DNA from: Pseudomonadota bacterium
GTDB taxonomy: Bacteria; Pseudomonadota; Alphaproteobacteria; Sphingomonadales; Sphingomonadaceae
Direction of reading: 5' to 3'
Assembly (NCBI GenBank): GCA_023417515.1
Contig: JAEZFL010000027.1
Coordinates: forward strand, 1 to 64,000
DNA: 64,000 nt
Under the pieces are notes generated by a model. It did not search any database. It was given only the letters and a program-made list of their open reading frames with translations, and was not told the origin of the DNA. This document shows, piece by piece, positions 32,915-42,118 of the stretch (positions are counted from its first letter, which is position 1; each line of letters starts with the position of its first letter). The position numbers and the translations under genes were made by a program.

Positions 32915-34060
32915 ATGAGCGGCTCGCTAATCATCGTCGGTGGTGGGCTTGCCGGGTCGCTCGTGGCCCTCGCCTTCGCTCGACACCGCCCGGAGATCGA
33001 CCTGATGCTCGTCGAGCAGGGCGAGACTCTCGGCGGAAACCATGTCTGGTCTTTCTTCGACACTGACCTCGACGCCGACGGCCGAGCCCTCGTCCAACCG
33101 CTCGTCGCGCGGCGCTGGCCCGCTCACGAGATCATCTTCCCCAAGCGGCAGCGGCGCCTGTCCGTCGGCTATAACAGCATCCGTTCGGAACGATTGGACA
33201 GGGTGGTCCGCGCCCGACTCCCGGCCGAGCGCATTTTACGTAGCCAGGTGGTCGAGCTCGCCGCCGACTACGTGCGGCTGGAAAGCGGCGAAAGGCTCGT
33301 CGCGGACGCAATTGTCGATGCGCGAGGCGCCGCGGACTTTCCGGGGATGGAACTGGCCTGGCAGAAATTCGTCGGCCGGACGTTCAAGACGTCGCGCCCT
33401 CACGGGCATCCGACCCCGATCATCATGGACGCCACCGTCCCTCAGGAGGATGGCTATCGCTTCGTCTACACGCTCCCGTTCGGCGAAGCGGAGCTGATGG
33501 TCGAGGACACCTATTATTCCGACGGCCCGGTTCTGGACGTGCCCACGGTTCACGAGCGGCTCGACGCCTATCTGGCGGGCTGCTTCGATGGAGCGACGGA
33601 AGTCATCGGCGAGGAGGCCGGAGTCCTTCCGATCGTGCTCGACGGTGCCGTTGAACCGTTGTGGCCGGATGCCGACCCGCTTCCGCGCCTCGGTCTTTGC
33701 GGCGGCTTCTTTCACCCGACGACCGGCTATTCGCTTCCCGATGCTGTCGCCAACGCCTTGCTCCTGACCCGGCAGCGCGACCTGTCGACCACGGCCTTGC
33801 ACGACCTTCTGCGGCGCCGGGCGATCGCTCTGTGGGAGGAGCGCGGCTTCTTCCGCCTCCTCAACCGGATGCTGTTCCGGGCGGCGGCCGGGCCCGAGCG
33901 ATATCGAATCCTCGAACATTTCTACCGGCTTCCCGAGGCGACGGTCGGCCGCTTCTATTCCTCATCCCTGTCCCGGATGGACAAGATCCGCATCCTCTCG
34001 GGGCGCCCGCCGGTGTCGATCCCGCGCGCGATCGGCGCGATCCGGAGAAGCGTGGCATGA
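32915..34060 (+). CDS. crtY: Lycopene beta-cyclase
   Basis: A 381-aa flavoprotein of the CrtY type. The N-terminal dinucleotide fold is LIIVGGGLAGSLVALAFA, followed by LGGNHVWSFFDTDL, and later FPGMELAWQKFVGRTF and GLCGGFFHPTTGYSLPDAVA, all typical of bacterial CrtY. It closes both ends of lycopene to give beta-carotene. First gene of crtY-crtI-crtB, with a four-base overlap to crtI. Confidence 0.95.
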   Translation: MSGSLIIVGGGLAGSLVALAFARHRPEIDLMLVEQGETLGGNHVWSFFDTDLDADGRALVQPLVARRWPAHEIIFPKRQRRLSVGYNSIRSERLDRVVRARLPAERILRSQVVELAADYVRLESGERLVADAIVDARGAADFPGMELAWQKFVGRTFKTSRPHGHPTPIIMDATVPQEDGYRFVYTLPFGEAELMVEDTYYSDGPVLDVPTVHERLDAYLAGCFDGATEVIGEEAGVLPIVLDGAVEPLWPDADPLPRLGLCGGFFHPTTGYSLPDAVANALLLTRQRDLSTTALHDLLRRRAIALWEERGFFRLLNRMLFRAAAGPERYRILEHFYRLPEATVGRFYSSSLSRMDKIRILSGRPPVSIPRAIGAIRRSVA

Positions 34061-35535
34061 CCCGAAGCGCTGCAGTGATCGGGGCCGGCTTCGGCGGCCT
34101 GGCGCTCGCCATCCGGCTTCAGTCGGCGGGCATCGCGACCACGGTCATCGAGGCGCGCGACAAGCCTGGCGGGCGCGCCTATTTCTGGGAGAAGGAAGGC
34201 CACGTCTTCGACGCCGGGCCGACGGTAATCACCGACCCGGCCTGCCTCCGCGACCTGTGGGCGCTGAGCGGCGCCGACATGGCCGCGGACGTCGAGTTGA
34301 TCCCGGTGTCGCCCTTCTACCGGTTGTCATGGCCGGATGGCACGCAATTCGATTATCTGAACGACGACGCGCGGCTCGACGAGCAGATCGCCGCGCTGGA
34401 TCCGGCCGACGTCGAGGGCTACCGCAAGTTCCTGCGCTATTCGGCCGGGGTCTATGCCGAGGGCTATGAAAAGCTCGGCGCGGTGCCGTTCCTCGACTTC
34501 TCGTCGATGCTCAAGGCCGCGCCTCAGCTCGCCCGTTACCAGGCGTGGCGATCGGTCTATTCGATCGTGTCGAGCTTCGTTCGCAACGAGAAGCTGAGGC
34601 AGGCGCTGTCCTTCCACACTTTGCTGGTCGGCGGAAACCCGATGACGACGAGCGCGATCTATGCGCTGATCCACAAGCTCGAGCGCGACGGCGGCGTGTG
34701 GTTCGCCAAGGGCGGGACCAATGCGCTGATCGCGGGAATGGTCCGCCATTTCGAAAGGCTAGGCGGCACGGTTCGCCTGGGCGATCCGGTCGCGGCGATC
34801 GGTACGGACGGCGGCCGGCTGAGCAATGTGCGCACCCGCAGCGGCTGGTCCGCCAGCTTCGACGCGGTCGCTTCCAATGCCGACGTAGTGCGGACCTATG
34901 ACATGGTCGAAGGCAAGCGCGGCGCACGGGCGGCGAAAAGGCTTCGCCGCAAGCGCTTCTCGCCGTCCTTGTTCGTAGTGCATTTCGGGACCGAGGGCGC
35001 GTGGTCGGACGTGCCGCATCATTCGATCCTGTTCGGGCCGCGCTATGACGGGCTGCTGAGCGACATCTACCGCGGGCACGGCCTGCCGGACGATCCGTCG
35101 CTCTACATCCATCATCCGACGGCGACCGATCCGAAGATGGCGCCGCCGGGAAAATCGACCTTCTACGCGCTCGCGCCGGTGCCGCATCTCGGCCAGGCGA
35201 AGCTCGACTGGGCGGTCGAGGGCCCGCGCTACCGCGACCGGATCCTGGAGATCGTCGAGGAGCGCATGCTGCCCGGCCTGGCGAGTCGGCTGGGGCCGGT
35301 GTTCCACTACACGCCGCAGGATTTCGAAACCGACCTCAATTCGCACTTGGGTTCGGCGTTCAGCCTGGAGCCGCTGCTCACCCAGAGCGCCTGGTTTCGG
35401 GTCCACAATCGCGACGACGAGATCGAGAACCTCTATTTCGTCGGCGCCGGCACTCATCCCGGGGCGGGCATCCCCGGCGTGGTCGGAAGCGCGAAGGCGA
35501 CGGCGGGCCTGATGATCGCCGACCTGGCCGCCTGA
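34057..35535 (+). CDS. crtI: Phytoene desaturase
   Basis: A 492-aa FAD-dependent desaturase converting phytoene to lycopene. FAD motif AVIGAGFGGLALAIRLQSAG lies at the N-terminus with GGRAYFWEKEGHVFDAGPTV after it. The C-terminal bacterial-type signature is LYFVGAGTHPGAGIPGVVGS. Coupled to crtY (ATGA) and crtB (TGATG). Confidence 0.96.
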   Translation: MTRSAAVIGAGFGGLALAIRLQSAGIATTVIEARDKPGGRAYFWEKEGHVFDAGPTVITDPACLRDLWALSGADMAADVELIPVSPFYRLSWPDGTQFDYLNDDARLDEQIAALDPADVEGYRKFLRYSAGVYAEGYEKLGAVPFLDFSSMLKAAPQLARYQAWRSVYSIVSSFVRNEKLRQALSFHTLLVGGNPMTTSAIYALIHKLERDGGVWFAKGGTNALIAGMVRHFERLGGTVRLGDPVAAIGTDGGRLSNVRTRSGWSASFDAVASNADVVRTYDMVEGKRGARAAKRLRRKRFSPSLFVVHFGTEGAWSDVPHHSILFGPRYDGLLSDIYRGHGLPDDPSLYIHHPTATDPKMAPPGKSTFYALAPVPHLGQAKLDWAVEGPRYRDRILEIVEERMLPGLASRLGPVFHYTPQDFETDLNSHLGSAFSLEPLLTQSAWFRVHNRDDEIENLYFVGAGTHPGAGIPGVVGSAKATAGLMIADLAA

Positions 35536-36506
35536 TGGGAAGTGCTGCTCCTTCTCCGGATCGCGCCGAACTGGTCGCCACCGCCGGCCACACGATCCGC
35601 GAGGGCTCGCGCTCCTTTCATGCCGCAAGCCAGCTGTTCGACCGGCCGACGCGAGAGCGCGCCTGGCTGCTCTACAGCTGGTGCCGGCATTGCGACGACG
35701 TCTGCGACGGTCAGGAGCTTGGCCATCGATCCGAGCGACAGGTCGCCGTGCTCGAAGACATCGAAGAGCTGACCCGGCAGACCCTGGCGGGCGCGCCGCC
35801 AAACTTGTTCTACTACCAGGCGCTCGCGGTCGTGCTCGACGAATGCGCCATTCCGCATCGTTATCTGACCGATCACCTGGCCGGTTTCGCGCTCGATACG
35901 AGAGGTTGGCGGCCGCAGGACGAGGGCGACCTGATCACATATTGCTACCATGTCGCCGGTGCGGTGGGATGCATGATGGCCGTGGTGATGGGAGTGGATC
36001 CCGGCGACGAGCGCACGCTCGAAAGCGCCTCGGCGCTCGGCATCTCCTTCCAGCTTTCGAACATCGCCAGGGACCTTCGGGAGGATCAGGAGGAGGGGCG
36101 CTGCTACGTCCCGGCGTCCTGGCTCCGCGAAATGGGAATCGATCCCGCCGGTCCGCTTCCGCTGGACGACAGGGACAAGCTCGCGAGGATCGCCGGGCAG
36201 CTCGTCGCACTGGCCGAACGCTATGAGCGGGAAGCGCGCGAGGGCGTTCCGAAACTACCGTTTCGGGCGCGCTGGGCGGTGCTTGCGGCAGCGCGCATCT
36301 ATGGCGAGATCGGCCGGAGGGTCGCGGCGCTCGGGCCGTCGGCGTGGGACGAGCGCGTGGTGATCCGACGCCGGGTCAAGCTGCGCTTCCTGCTGTCGAG
36401 CTTCGTCGAGAGCCTTCGCGCAGGACGGGCCGGCGATCAGGCGGCTTTCACTGAAAGTGCGCGCTCGGCCGGGAGCCTCCACCAGGGAGTCGCCGGCGAG
36501 CGGTGA
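35535..36506 (+). CDS. crtB: Phytoene synthase
   Basis: A 323-aa squalene/phytoene synthase-type enzyme joining two geranylgeranyl diphosphates. The two Asp-rich sites are CRHCDDVCDG and NIARDLREDQEEGRCYVP, with YCYHVAGAVGCMMA between them. The final 70 bases overlap the 3' end of the convergent crtW gene. Start is within the crtI stop (TGATG). Confidence 0.95.
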   Translation: MGSAAPSPDRAELVATAGHTIREGSRSFHAASQLFDRPTRERAWLLYSWCRHCDDVCDGQELGHRSERQVAVLEDIEELTRQTLAGAPPNLFYYQALAVVLDECAIPHRYLTDHLAGFALDTRGWRPQDEGDLITYCYHVAGAVGCMMAVVMGVDPGDERTLESASALGISFQLSNIARDLREDQEEGRCYVPASWLREMGIDPAGPLPLDDRDKLARIAGQLVALAERYEREAREGVPKLPFRARWAVLAAARIYGEIGRRVAALGPSAWDERVVIRRRVKLRFLLSSFVESLRAGRAGDQAAFTESARSAGSLHQGVAGER

Positions 36507-37165
36507 TGCTCGTGGTGATAGCCGAAATGGAAGCAAGTTAGCAGCGAGAGCGCAGGACCGAGGCCGTTGCTTCGGGCGCGGTGCCGGTCGGCGAAGGGCT
36601 CGTCGCCGGCGCGGTGCGGCAGATAAGTGCCGAACAGGAAGAGCTGAAGCGACGACAGGATCGCCGGAAGCGCCCAGAATAGGAGCAGGTTCGCAAGGTG
36701 CGCGTCGAGAACGAGCACGTATGCGGCCACGGCGAGCGTGAGGACGCAAAGCTCGCGAAGTCCGAAATATTGACTGAAGAAGCGCCAGTACCAGGGCCAG
36801 AAGTGGCGCGGATGGTCGGCGTCGAAATCGGGATCGGCCGCGGTGCCGGCGTGGCGGTGATGGTCGAAATGCTTCGCTGAAAGCCGGTCGAAGGAGAAAC
36901 CCGCGTAGAGGATCAGCGCGAGCCGGCCGAAGGCGCGATTGAGGGCGGGCCGCCCCGGCGCGAGCGCGCCATGCATGCAATCGTGGGCGACGATGAACAG
37001 GCCAACGCTCAGCCAGCATTGCAGGAGAACGAGCGGCAGGGCGAAGAGCAGCGCAGATCCGTCGAGTGGCAGGAAGAGCACCGCTAAAATGTGCACAGCC
37101 AGCCATGTGGCGATGACCCAGATCGCGAGGGAAAGGCCGATCGCTGTCTGCCGGGCGCGGGTCAC
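36437..37165 (-). CDS. crtW: Beta-carotene ketolase
   Basis: A 242-aa membrane di-iron oxygenase. Histidine clusters are AHDCMHG, KHFDHHRHAG and FGYHHEHHRSP, as in CrtW ketolases that add the 4-keto group to beta-ionone rings. GTG 37165 overlaps the crtZ stop (GTGA); longer upstream readings lie in crtZ. With crtZ it would give astaxanthin-type or related ketocarotenoids. Its 3' end overlaps crtB on the other strand. Confidence 0.93.
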   Translation of the reverse strand: MTRARQTAIGLSLAIWVIATWLAVHILAVLFLPLDGSALLFALPLVLLQCWLSVGLFIVAHDCMHGALAPGRPALNRAFGRLALILYAGFSFDRLSAKHFDHHRHAGTAADPDFDADHPRHFWPWYWRFFSQYFGLRELCVLTLAVAAYVLVLDAHLANLLLFWALPAILSSLQLFLFGTYLPHRAGDEPFADRHRARSNGLGPALSLLTCFHFGYHHEHHRSPATPWWRLPAERALSVKAA

Positions 37166-37638
37166 GGCGTCCCGCTCCGTTCCCTTAACTGTTGCTTCAG
37201 GCGGCCAAGCGGCGGCGCGTAAAGAAAGCCGAAGGAGACGGCGCCGTCGCGCTCGCGAACCGCATGGTGGAGCCTGTGCGCCTGGACGAGATGCTTGAGA
37301 TAGCCACTGCGCGGGACCGGGAAGAAGGAGAGGCGGCGGTGGACGAGCCCGTCGTGGAAGATCGCATAGACGATTCCATAACCCGCCATGCCCAGAGCCA
37401 CCCACCACAAGAGGGGCCAGGTCTCGCCGAGCACGAACAGGATCAGGCTGAGCAATGCGAAGACCACCGCGTAGAGATCATTGCGCTCGAACAGACCGTC
37501 GCGCGGCTCGTGGTGGGAGCGGTGCCAGCCCCAGCCGAAGCCGTGCATGACGTGGCGATGGACGAGGTTCGCGACCACCTCCATCGCCGCCACCGTCGCG
37601 AAGGCGATCGCCAGTCCGAGAGCCCAGGATTCGCTCAT
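37162..37638 (-). CDS. crtZ: Beta-carotene hydroxylase
   Basis: A 158-aa membrane di-iron hydroxylase of the fatty acid hydroxylase superfamily. Histidine motifs are HRHVMHGFGWGWHRSHH, FHDGLVHRR and QAHRLHHA. It adds 3-hydroxyls to beta-ionone rings. Translated together with crtW and placed 49 bases after the sulfotransferase gene. Confidence 0.94.
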   Translation of the reverse strand: MSESWALGLAIAFATVAAMEVVANLVHRHVMHGFGWGWHRSHHEPRDGLFERNDLYAVVFALLSLILFVLGETWPLLWWVALGMAGYGIVYAIFHDGLVHRRLSFFPVPRSGYLKHLVQAHRLHHAVRERDGAVSFGFLYAPPLGRLKQQLRERSGTP

Positions 37639-37687
37639 GGAATGGCACTAGGATTTGGGAGCATGGCCGTCCACCTCGGCGAGCCGG

Positions 37688-38980
37688 CTACCGCACAAAG
37701 CGGGTAGGGCCGGTGACGGCCTCGACCTGGGCTTCGGTAAGGCCGAATTGCTCGAGCGAATAGAGGTGGCTCCTCAGCCGGCGATGGCGCTTTTGCTCGA
37801 GGTAGCGCGCCATCCGCGTCTCGACCTCGGGGAGCAGCGGCATGCCGAGGGTTCGGTACACCTTGCGCATCGTGGCGGGCCAATCCTCGTTGATCTCGTC
37901 GAACGTCACGTCGACCTGCGGCCCGCCAAAGCGCGCGCGAGCCTCTGAGGTGCGGTGCTGTCGCAGAGCGACCTTGCGAAGCCATTCGCGGCCGATCCAG
38001 TGCGGGTCGACCGCGTCGGATTGGACCCGCATCTGGTTGTGAACAAGCGAAGCCGACGAGGCGACCAGGGCCGGCGCCGGCCGGTCGAGACAGACGAGCC
38101 GAGCGTCGGGGAAGGTGGCGAGGACCGAGCCGAGGTCCTGGGTCATCTGGGGGAGCTTGAGGACCCATGGACGGCCGCCGGGCTCGCGGCGGAGCCAGGC
38201 GATGGTCTGGAGTAGGCGCTTGAACTCGGCATAGACGGGCCGGGTGTCCGTGGTCTCGCACGCGTCGGCGAAGCTCGGCACGCGCCATTGCGCCTCGTAG
38301 GCCGAGCCGAAGACGGCGATATTGTGGAAACCGATCTCCTCGTCGGGCTCGGCGGTGGCGGTCGGGTGGATGACGTCGAAATCGGGGTTGAGCCAGCGCG
38401 CGACTCGAAGCGCGATCCAGCCGCGCAGGCGACGGTCGTCTATCGCTTGGCGCCGGGCCCTGGCCGGCACCGGGTTCCAGCTCTCGAAGAATCGCGTGTG
38501 TGCTAAGCGCGCGTCGCGAGCGAGCAGGCGTTGCATTCGGGTGCTGCCGGAGCGCATCTGACCTAAAATGATGATTGGCGCTCGGATCGGGTGCTCGAGG
38601 ATTTCCATATGGCGTTGCCACAGCGCGTGCATGCGGGCGCGGTTCGCGAGGGCTGCAACCAGTTGGCCATAGGCGATGACCCGGCCCAGCGAAGTCAGTC
38701 GCGCCTCTTCATGAAGCGCCTGCGTCAGGATCTGGAGCCGATCCGACCATCCTGAATCGTCACCCAACGCATTGAGTCCGGTCCTCGCGCGCGCCGCTGC
38801 GATCAGGACATCGGGTTCGAGAACCGGGCGGGGTAACCAGCCGGTCCGCCAGGCGCCTTCCAAACGCGCGTTGAGACGGACGCGGCCACGGTCCGCGGCC
38901 GTTGCTGAAGTGCCACCACTTTCATTTACGTCAGGTTGGACCGGTCGCACGCAAGTCTGCATGATCACACCAACACACAT
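37688..38980 (-). CDS. Sulfotransferase-family protein, candidate carotenoid sulfotransferase
   Basis: A protein of up to 430 aa in the sulfotransferase_3-type family. The PAPS-binding loop is ILGQMRSGSTRMQRLLARD (near residues 137-155), and LKLPQMTQDLGSV followed by RLVCLDRPAPALVASSASLV is the 3'-phosphate-binding part. Start is unclear; ATG 38980 and ATG 38962 both lack a good ribosome binding site. The gene lies directly upstream of crtZ-crtW on the same strand. Some Erythrobacter make carotenoid sulfates such as erythroxanthin sulfate, so transfer of sulfate to a ring hydroxyl is a reasonable hypothesis. A glycolipid substrate cannot be excluded. Confidence 0.75.
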   Translation of the reverse strand: MCVGVIMQTCVRPVQPDVNESGGTSATAADRGRVRLNARLEGAWRTGWLPRPVLEPDVLIAAARARTGLNALGDDSGWSDRLQILTQALHEEARLTSLGRVIAYGQLVAALANRARMHALWQRHMEILEHPIRAPIIILGQMRSGSTRMQRLLARDARLAHTRFFESWNPVPARARRQAIDDRRLRGWIALRVARWLNPDFDVIHPTATAEPDEEIGFHNIAVFGSAYEAQWRVPSFADACETTDTRPVYAEFKRLLQTIAWLRREPGGRPWVLKLPQMTQDLGSVLATFPDARLVCLDRPAPALVASSASLVHNQMRVQSDAVDPHWIGREWLRKVALRQHRTSEARARFGGPQVDVTFDEINEDWPATMRKVYRTLGMPLLPEVETRMARYLEQKRHRRLRSHLYSLEQFGLTEAQVEAVTGPTRFVR

Positions 38981-39364
38981 GCTTCGGGATCGTGCCCCAA
39001 CCGAGCATTTGCGGCAGAGTACACCGGAGACCCACGTCTGCTTGCCTCACATCAGCATCCCAAAGCGGCCAGTCTGCTTCCGGCCATCAGCCGTCGGTCG
39101 ACTCAGCGCCAATCGAGGCCGCTCGAGGATGCGGTCGAGCGTCCCAGAAGCGGGCCGGGAAGCTCGTTGGATCAATGTGCGCGAGTGGTAAAAAGGGGAA
39201 CATGCTCGGGTTTCACCGGACAATGCGAAGACGCTCCTAAGGCTCATGACCGGATTGCAGATACCGTACGTCGAACTCATCTACTTTTGACGACCTTGTC
39301 TCAGTTGAGGATGCGCACCATGCGGGCCGATAATACGACCAGTTCTTCACCGGTTCGAAAGCGA
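38981..39364. other. Intergenic, promoter region of the stf-crtZ-crtW operon
   Basis: These 384 bases separate the start of the sulfotransferase gene from the end of the kinase gene. The right part follows the kinase stop, and the left part must hold the promoter for stf-crtZ-crtW. I see no convincing gene, hairpin terminator or known operator; short open frames here look like chance. Confidence 0.4.
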
Positions 39365-42118
39365 TCAGGACGCATCCTTTTCATTGTCCCACGGAAGTAG
39401 GGAGGTGAGGCTCGCCGCCAGCTCGGCGTTACGGAAAGGTTTGGTGAGTCGCGGCAGCTCCGGAGCGATCCCGTCGACTTCGGCATAGCCGGACACGACC
39501 AGGATCGGCAGATCGGGCATGATCTCGCGCACCGCGCGGGCGAGGTCGGTGCCGTTCATGCCGGGCATAAGATGATCGGTCACGACGATATCCGGCAACG
39601 TGCCCTTTCGCACCAGATGGAGCGCGTCCTCCGCGGAACTCGCTTCGACCACCTCGAACCCGAGATCAATGAGCATGTCGGCAGTGCTCATGCGCACCAA
39701 CTCCTCATCATCGACGAGAAGCGCGGTGCCGCGCCTCGCCATGGTAATCGCGCTTTCATGTTCCTTGCCCTCGGTACGAGTCGGCTCCTCACTGACCGGC
39801 AGCCAAAGCTCTACCGTCGTCCCCTGCCCGAGCACGCTGTCTATGGTGAGGCCTCCACCAAGCTGGGCAGCAAGGCCATGAACCATCGAGAGGCCGAGGC
39901 CGGTGCCTTTTCCCACACCCTTGGTCGAGAAGAAGGGCTCGATCGCGCGCCGGCGCGTATCCTCGTCCATTCCCGCGCCTGTGTCGGTCACGCCCAGGCG
40001 AATGTAGACTCCCGGCTCCAGGCCGGAGGGATGCTGGGTGTGGACGCTCTCGCGCATTGCCCTGATAGTCAACTCGCCGCCGTCCCGCATTGCGTCTCGC
40101 GCGTTGACGGCAAGATTCAGCAGCGCCATCTCGAGCTGGTTCTGGTCGGCCTTGGCCGGCGGCAGCTTCGGCTCGACATCGAGGCGGATGTCGATGGTGG
40201 GTCCGAGCGTTGAACCGATCAGATCCGCCATGCTCGCGACCAGCCGCTCCAGATCCACCGCTACGGGCTGGAGCGGCTGGCGTCGGGCGAAGGCGAGCAG
40301 CCGCTGAACGAGGGTCTTTGCTCGCTCCGCTGATTGCAGCGCTCCATCGATCAGCCTGCGTTCCCGCTCGCTGCCGATGCCCTTGCGCACCAGCATGTCC
40401 AGCGACCCGATGATGGGGGTGAGCAGGTTGTTGAAATCGTGCGCGACGCCGCCGGTCAGCGTTCCCATCGCCTCCATCTTTTGGCTCTGGCGCAGCGCCT
40501 CCTGCGCCGCCTCGAGCTCCTGTTCCCGCGCTTTTGCCACGCTGAGATCGCGGCCGACGGCGATGAAGTTCCTGCCGCCCGGCTCCGGCGCGACGGTCCA
40601 CTCGATAGGCTTCCAGCCCCCGCTGCGCGTTGCGATGCGGTTCTCGAAGCGGGTCGGTTCATTGTCCTCGGCCATGCGCGCGATGGCTTCTAGCGTGGGC
40701 TCTGCGTCATCGGGATGCATGAAGCTCGCATATCCGCGCGAGAGCAGCTCGCCTTCGCTCCAGCCCAAGACCCATGTCCAGGCCGGGCTGACCGCCAGCA
40801 TCATGCCTTCGTAGTCAGCCCGCGCGAGCATGTCCTGGGACAGGTTCCACAGCCGGTCGCGCTCAGCCACGCGCGCAGCGACCTGTTCCTCCAGCGTGTC
40901 GTTCAGCTCGCGGAGCCGGGTTTCGGCCTCCCTGCGCTCATTAATGTCGACGGAAGCTCCAAACCAGCGCACGACCTCGCCGGTGCTCGCGTCGCGATAG
41001 GGCTCGCCGCGGACGAGGAACCAGCGATATTCGCCGCTGCGCGAACGGATGCGGTGCTCGACCATGTAGGTCGTGCCGGTGCGGCGCGCACGGTCGAAGG
41101 CTGCCGCCGTGGCCGCCGCATCGTCCGGATGGATGTGGTCAGCCGTCACCCCGGACGCGGTCTCCGGCTGCGCGGTCGCCCCAGTATAATCGAACCACTG
41201 CTTGTTGAAGAACTCCGCACGTCCCTTGGCGTCGGTGATCCACACGATCTGCGGAACTGCGTCCGCCATCAGCCGGAACCGTGCCTCGCTCTCCCGGAGC
41301 GCCGCCTCGGCCTCGTGGCGTTCGGATACGTCCTTGAAGATCACCGCGACCTGCCGGTGTTCGGCCGCATCGACGCGAAAGGCCGCCAGCTCGAGGTGGC
41401 GCCCGGTTTCGACGAGCTCGCGCTCGAATCGGATTGGCTCGCCCGTCAGGAGCACGTGCCGGTAGATGTCGGCCCAGGCGTCCGCTTCATCTTTCGAGAC
41501 GATCTCGCGCAGCCGCTTGCCTACGATGTCGGCGATGCCGGCATTGGCCTGATAGGCAGGATTGGCCTGCACATGGATGTAGTCGGACAGCGCGCCTTCC
41601 GGCCCGTCGATGAATTCGATGACGCAAAAGCCCTCGTCCATCGCCTCGAACAGGGTTCGAAAGCGCAGCTCGCTTTCACGTAGGGCAAGCAGCCGGGCGC
41701 GAGCCTCATATTGCCGGCGCCGCGCGCGCAGCGAAGATTGGGCCAGGCTGATCAGGGTCGTCGGGTGGAAGGGGCGTTCGAGGAAGGTGACGTTTCCAAG
41801 CAGCTCCAGGTGCCGTGCCGCGGCCGGGTTGCGCTCGAGCCCGCCACCGCGCTTCGTGAGCAGGATAAACGGCAGGTCCGACCATTCCTCCTGGTCCGCG
41901 ATCCACGCGGCGAGCGGCTGGACGTCGGTCGTCGCGATCGCCTCCTCGGTCACGATGACGAAAGCGGCTCCGGCGTTTAGCTCGTCGATGACGGTGCTGA
42001 GCGTGGGGCACGCGGTCGCTTCGATCCCGCTCTCGGCCAGCATGGAGACGGCGATGGCCGAGTCCCGCCCCCGTGGCGCGAGCACGAGCGCGCGCTCGGA
42101 AAGAGTCGATCGCTTCAC
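39365..42118 (-). CDS. Hybrid sensor histidine kinase with three PAS domains
   Basis: A 917-aa soluble hybrid kinase. Residues 1-130 look like a degenerate receiver-like domain. PAS domains follow at about 150-270, 280-395 and 425-530. The dimerisation domain has the H-box GGVAHDFNNLLTPI with His560, and the ATPase domain has NLAVNARDAM, TDTGAGMD and GKGTGLGLSMVHG. A C-terminal receiver has DDEE and phospho-acceptor Asp848 in VVTDHLMPGMNG, with TKPF. No transmembrane segment is seen, so it senses a cytoplasmic signal. It is translationally coupled (ATGA) to the upstream KaiC-like gene, which suggests one pathway. Input and output are unknown. Confidence 0.9.
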   Translation of the reverse strand: MKRSTLSERALVLAPRGRDSAIAVSMLAESGIEATACPTLSTVIDELNAGAAFVIVTEEAIATTDVQPLAAWIADQEEWSDLPFILLTKRGGGLERNPAAARHLELLGNVTFLERPFHPTTLISLAQSSLRARRRQYEARARLLALRESELRFRTLFEAMDEGFCVIEFIDGPEGALSDYIHVQANPAYQANAGIADIVGKRLREIVSKDEADAWADIYRHVLLTGEPIRFERELVETGRHLELAAFRVDAAEHRQVAVIFKDVSERHEAEAALRESEARFRLMADAVPQIVWITDAKGRAEFFNKQWFDYTGATAQPETASGVTADHIHPDDAAATAAAFDRARRTGTTYMVEHRIRSRSGEYRWFLVRGEPYRDASTGEVVRWFGASVDINERREAETRLRELNDTLEEQVAARVAERDRLWNLSQDMLARADYEGMMLAVSPAWTWVLGWSEGELLSRGYASFMHPDDAEPTLEAIARMAEDNEPTRFENRIATRSGGWKPIEWTVAPEPGGRNFIAVGRDLSVAKAREQELEAAQEALRQSQKMEAMGTLTGGVAHDFNNLLTPIIGSLDMLVRKGIGSERERRLIDGALQSAERAKTLVQRLLAFARRQPLQPVAVDLERLVASMADLIGSTLGPTIDIRLDVEPKLPPAKADQNQLEMALLNLAVNARDAMRDGGELTIRAMRESVHTQHPSGLEPGVYIRLGVTDTGAGMDEDTRRRAIEPFFSTKGVGKGTGLGLSMVHGLAAQLGGGLTIDSVLGQGTTVELWLPVSEEPTRTEGKEHESAITMARRGTALLVDDEELVRMSTADMLIDLGFEVVEASSAEDALHLVRKGTLPDIVVTDHLMPGMNGTDLARAVREIMPDLPILVVSGYAEVDGIAPELPRLTKPFRNAELAASLTSLLPWDNEKDAS

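Noticed and set aside
38772..39400. Overlapping plus-strand frames of 80-150 codons between the sulfotransferase and kinase genes
   Set aside because: They lack ribosome binding sites, overlap each other in different frames and have Ser/Arg/Pro-rich chance composition.
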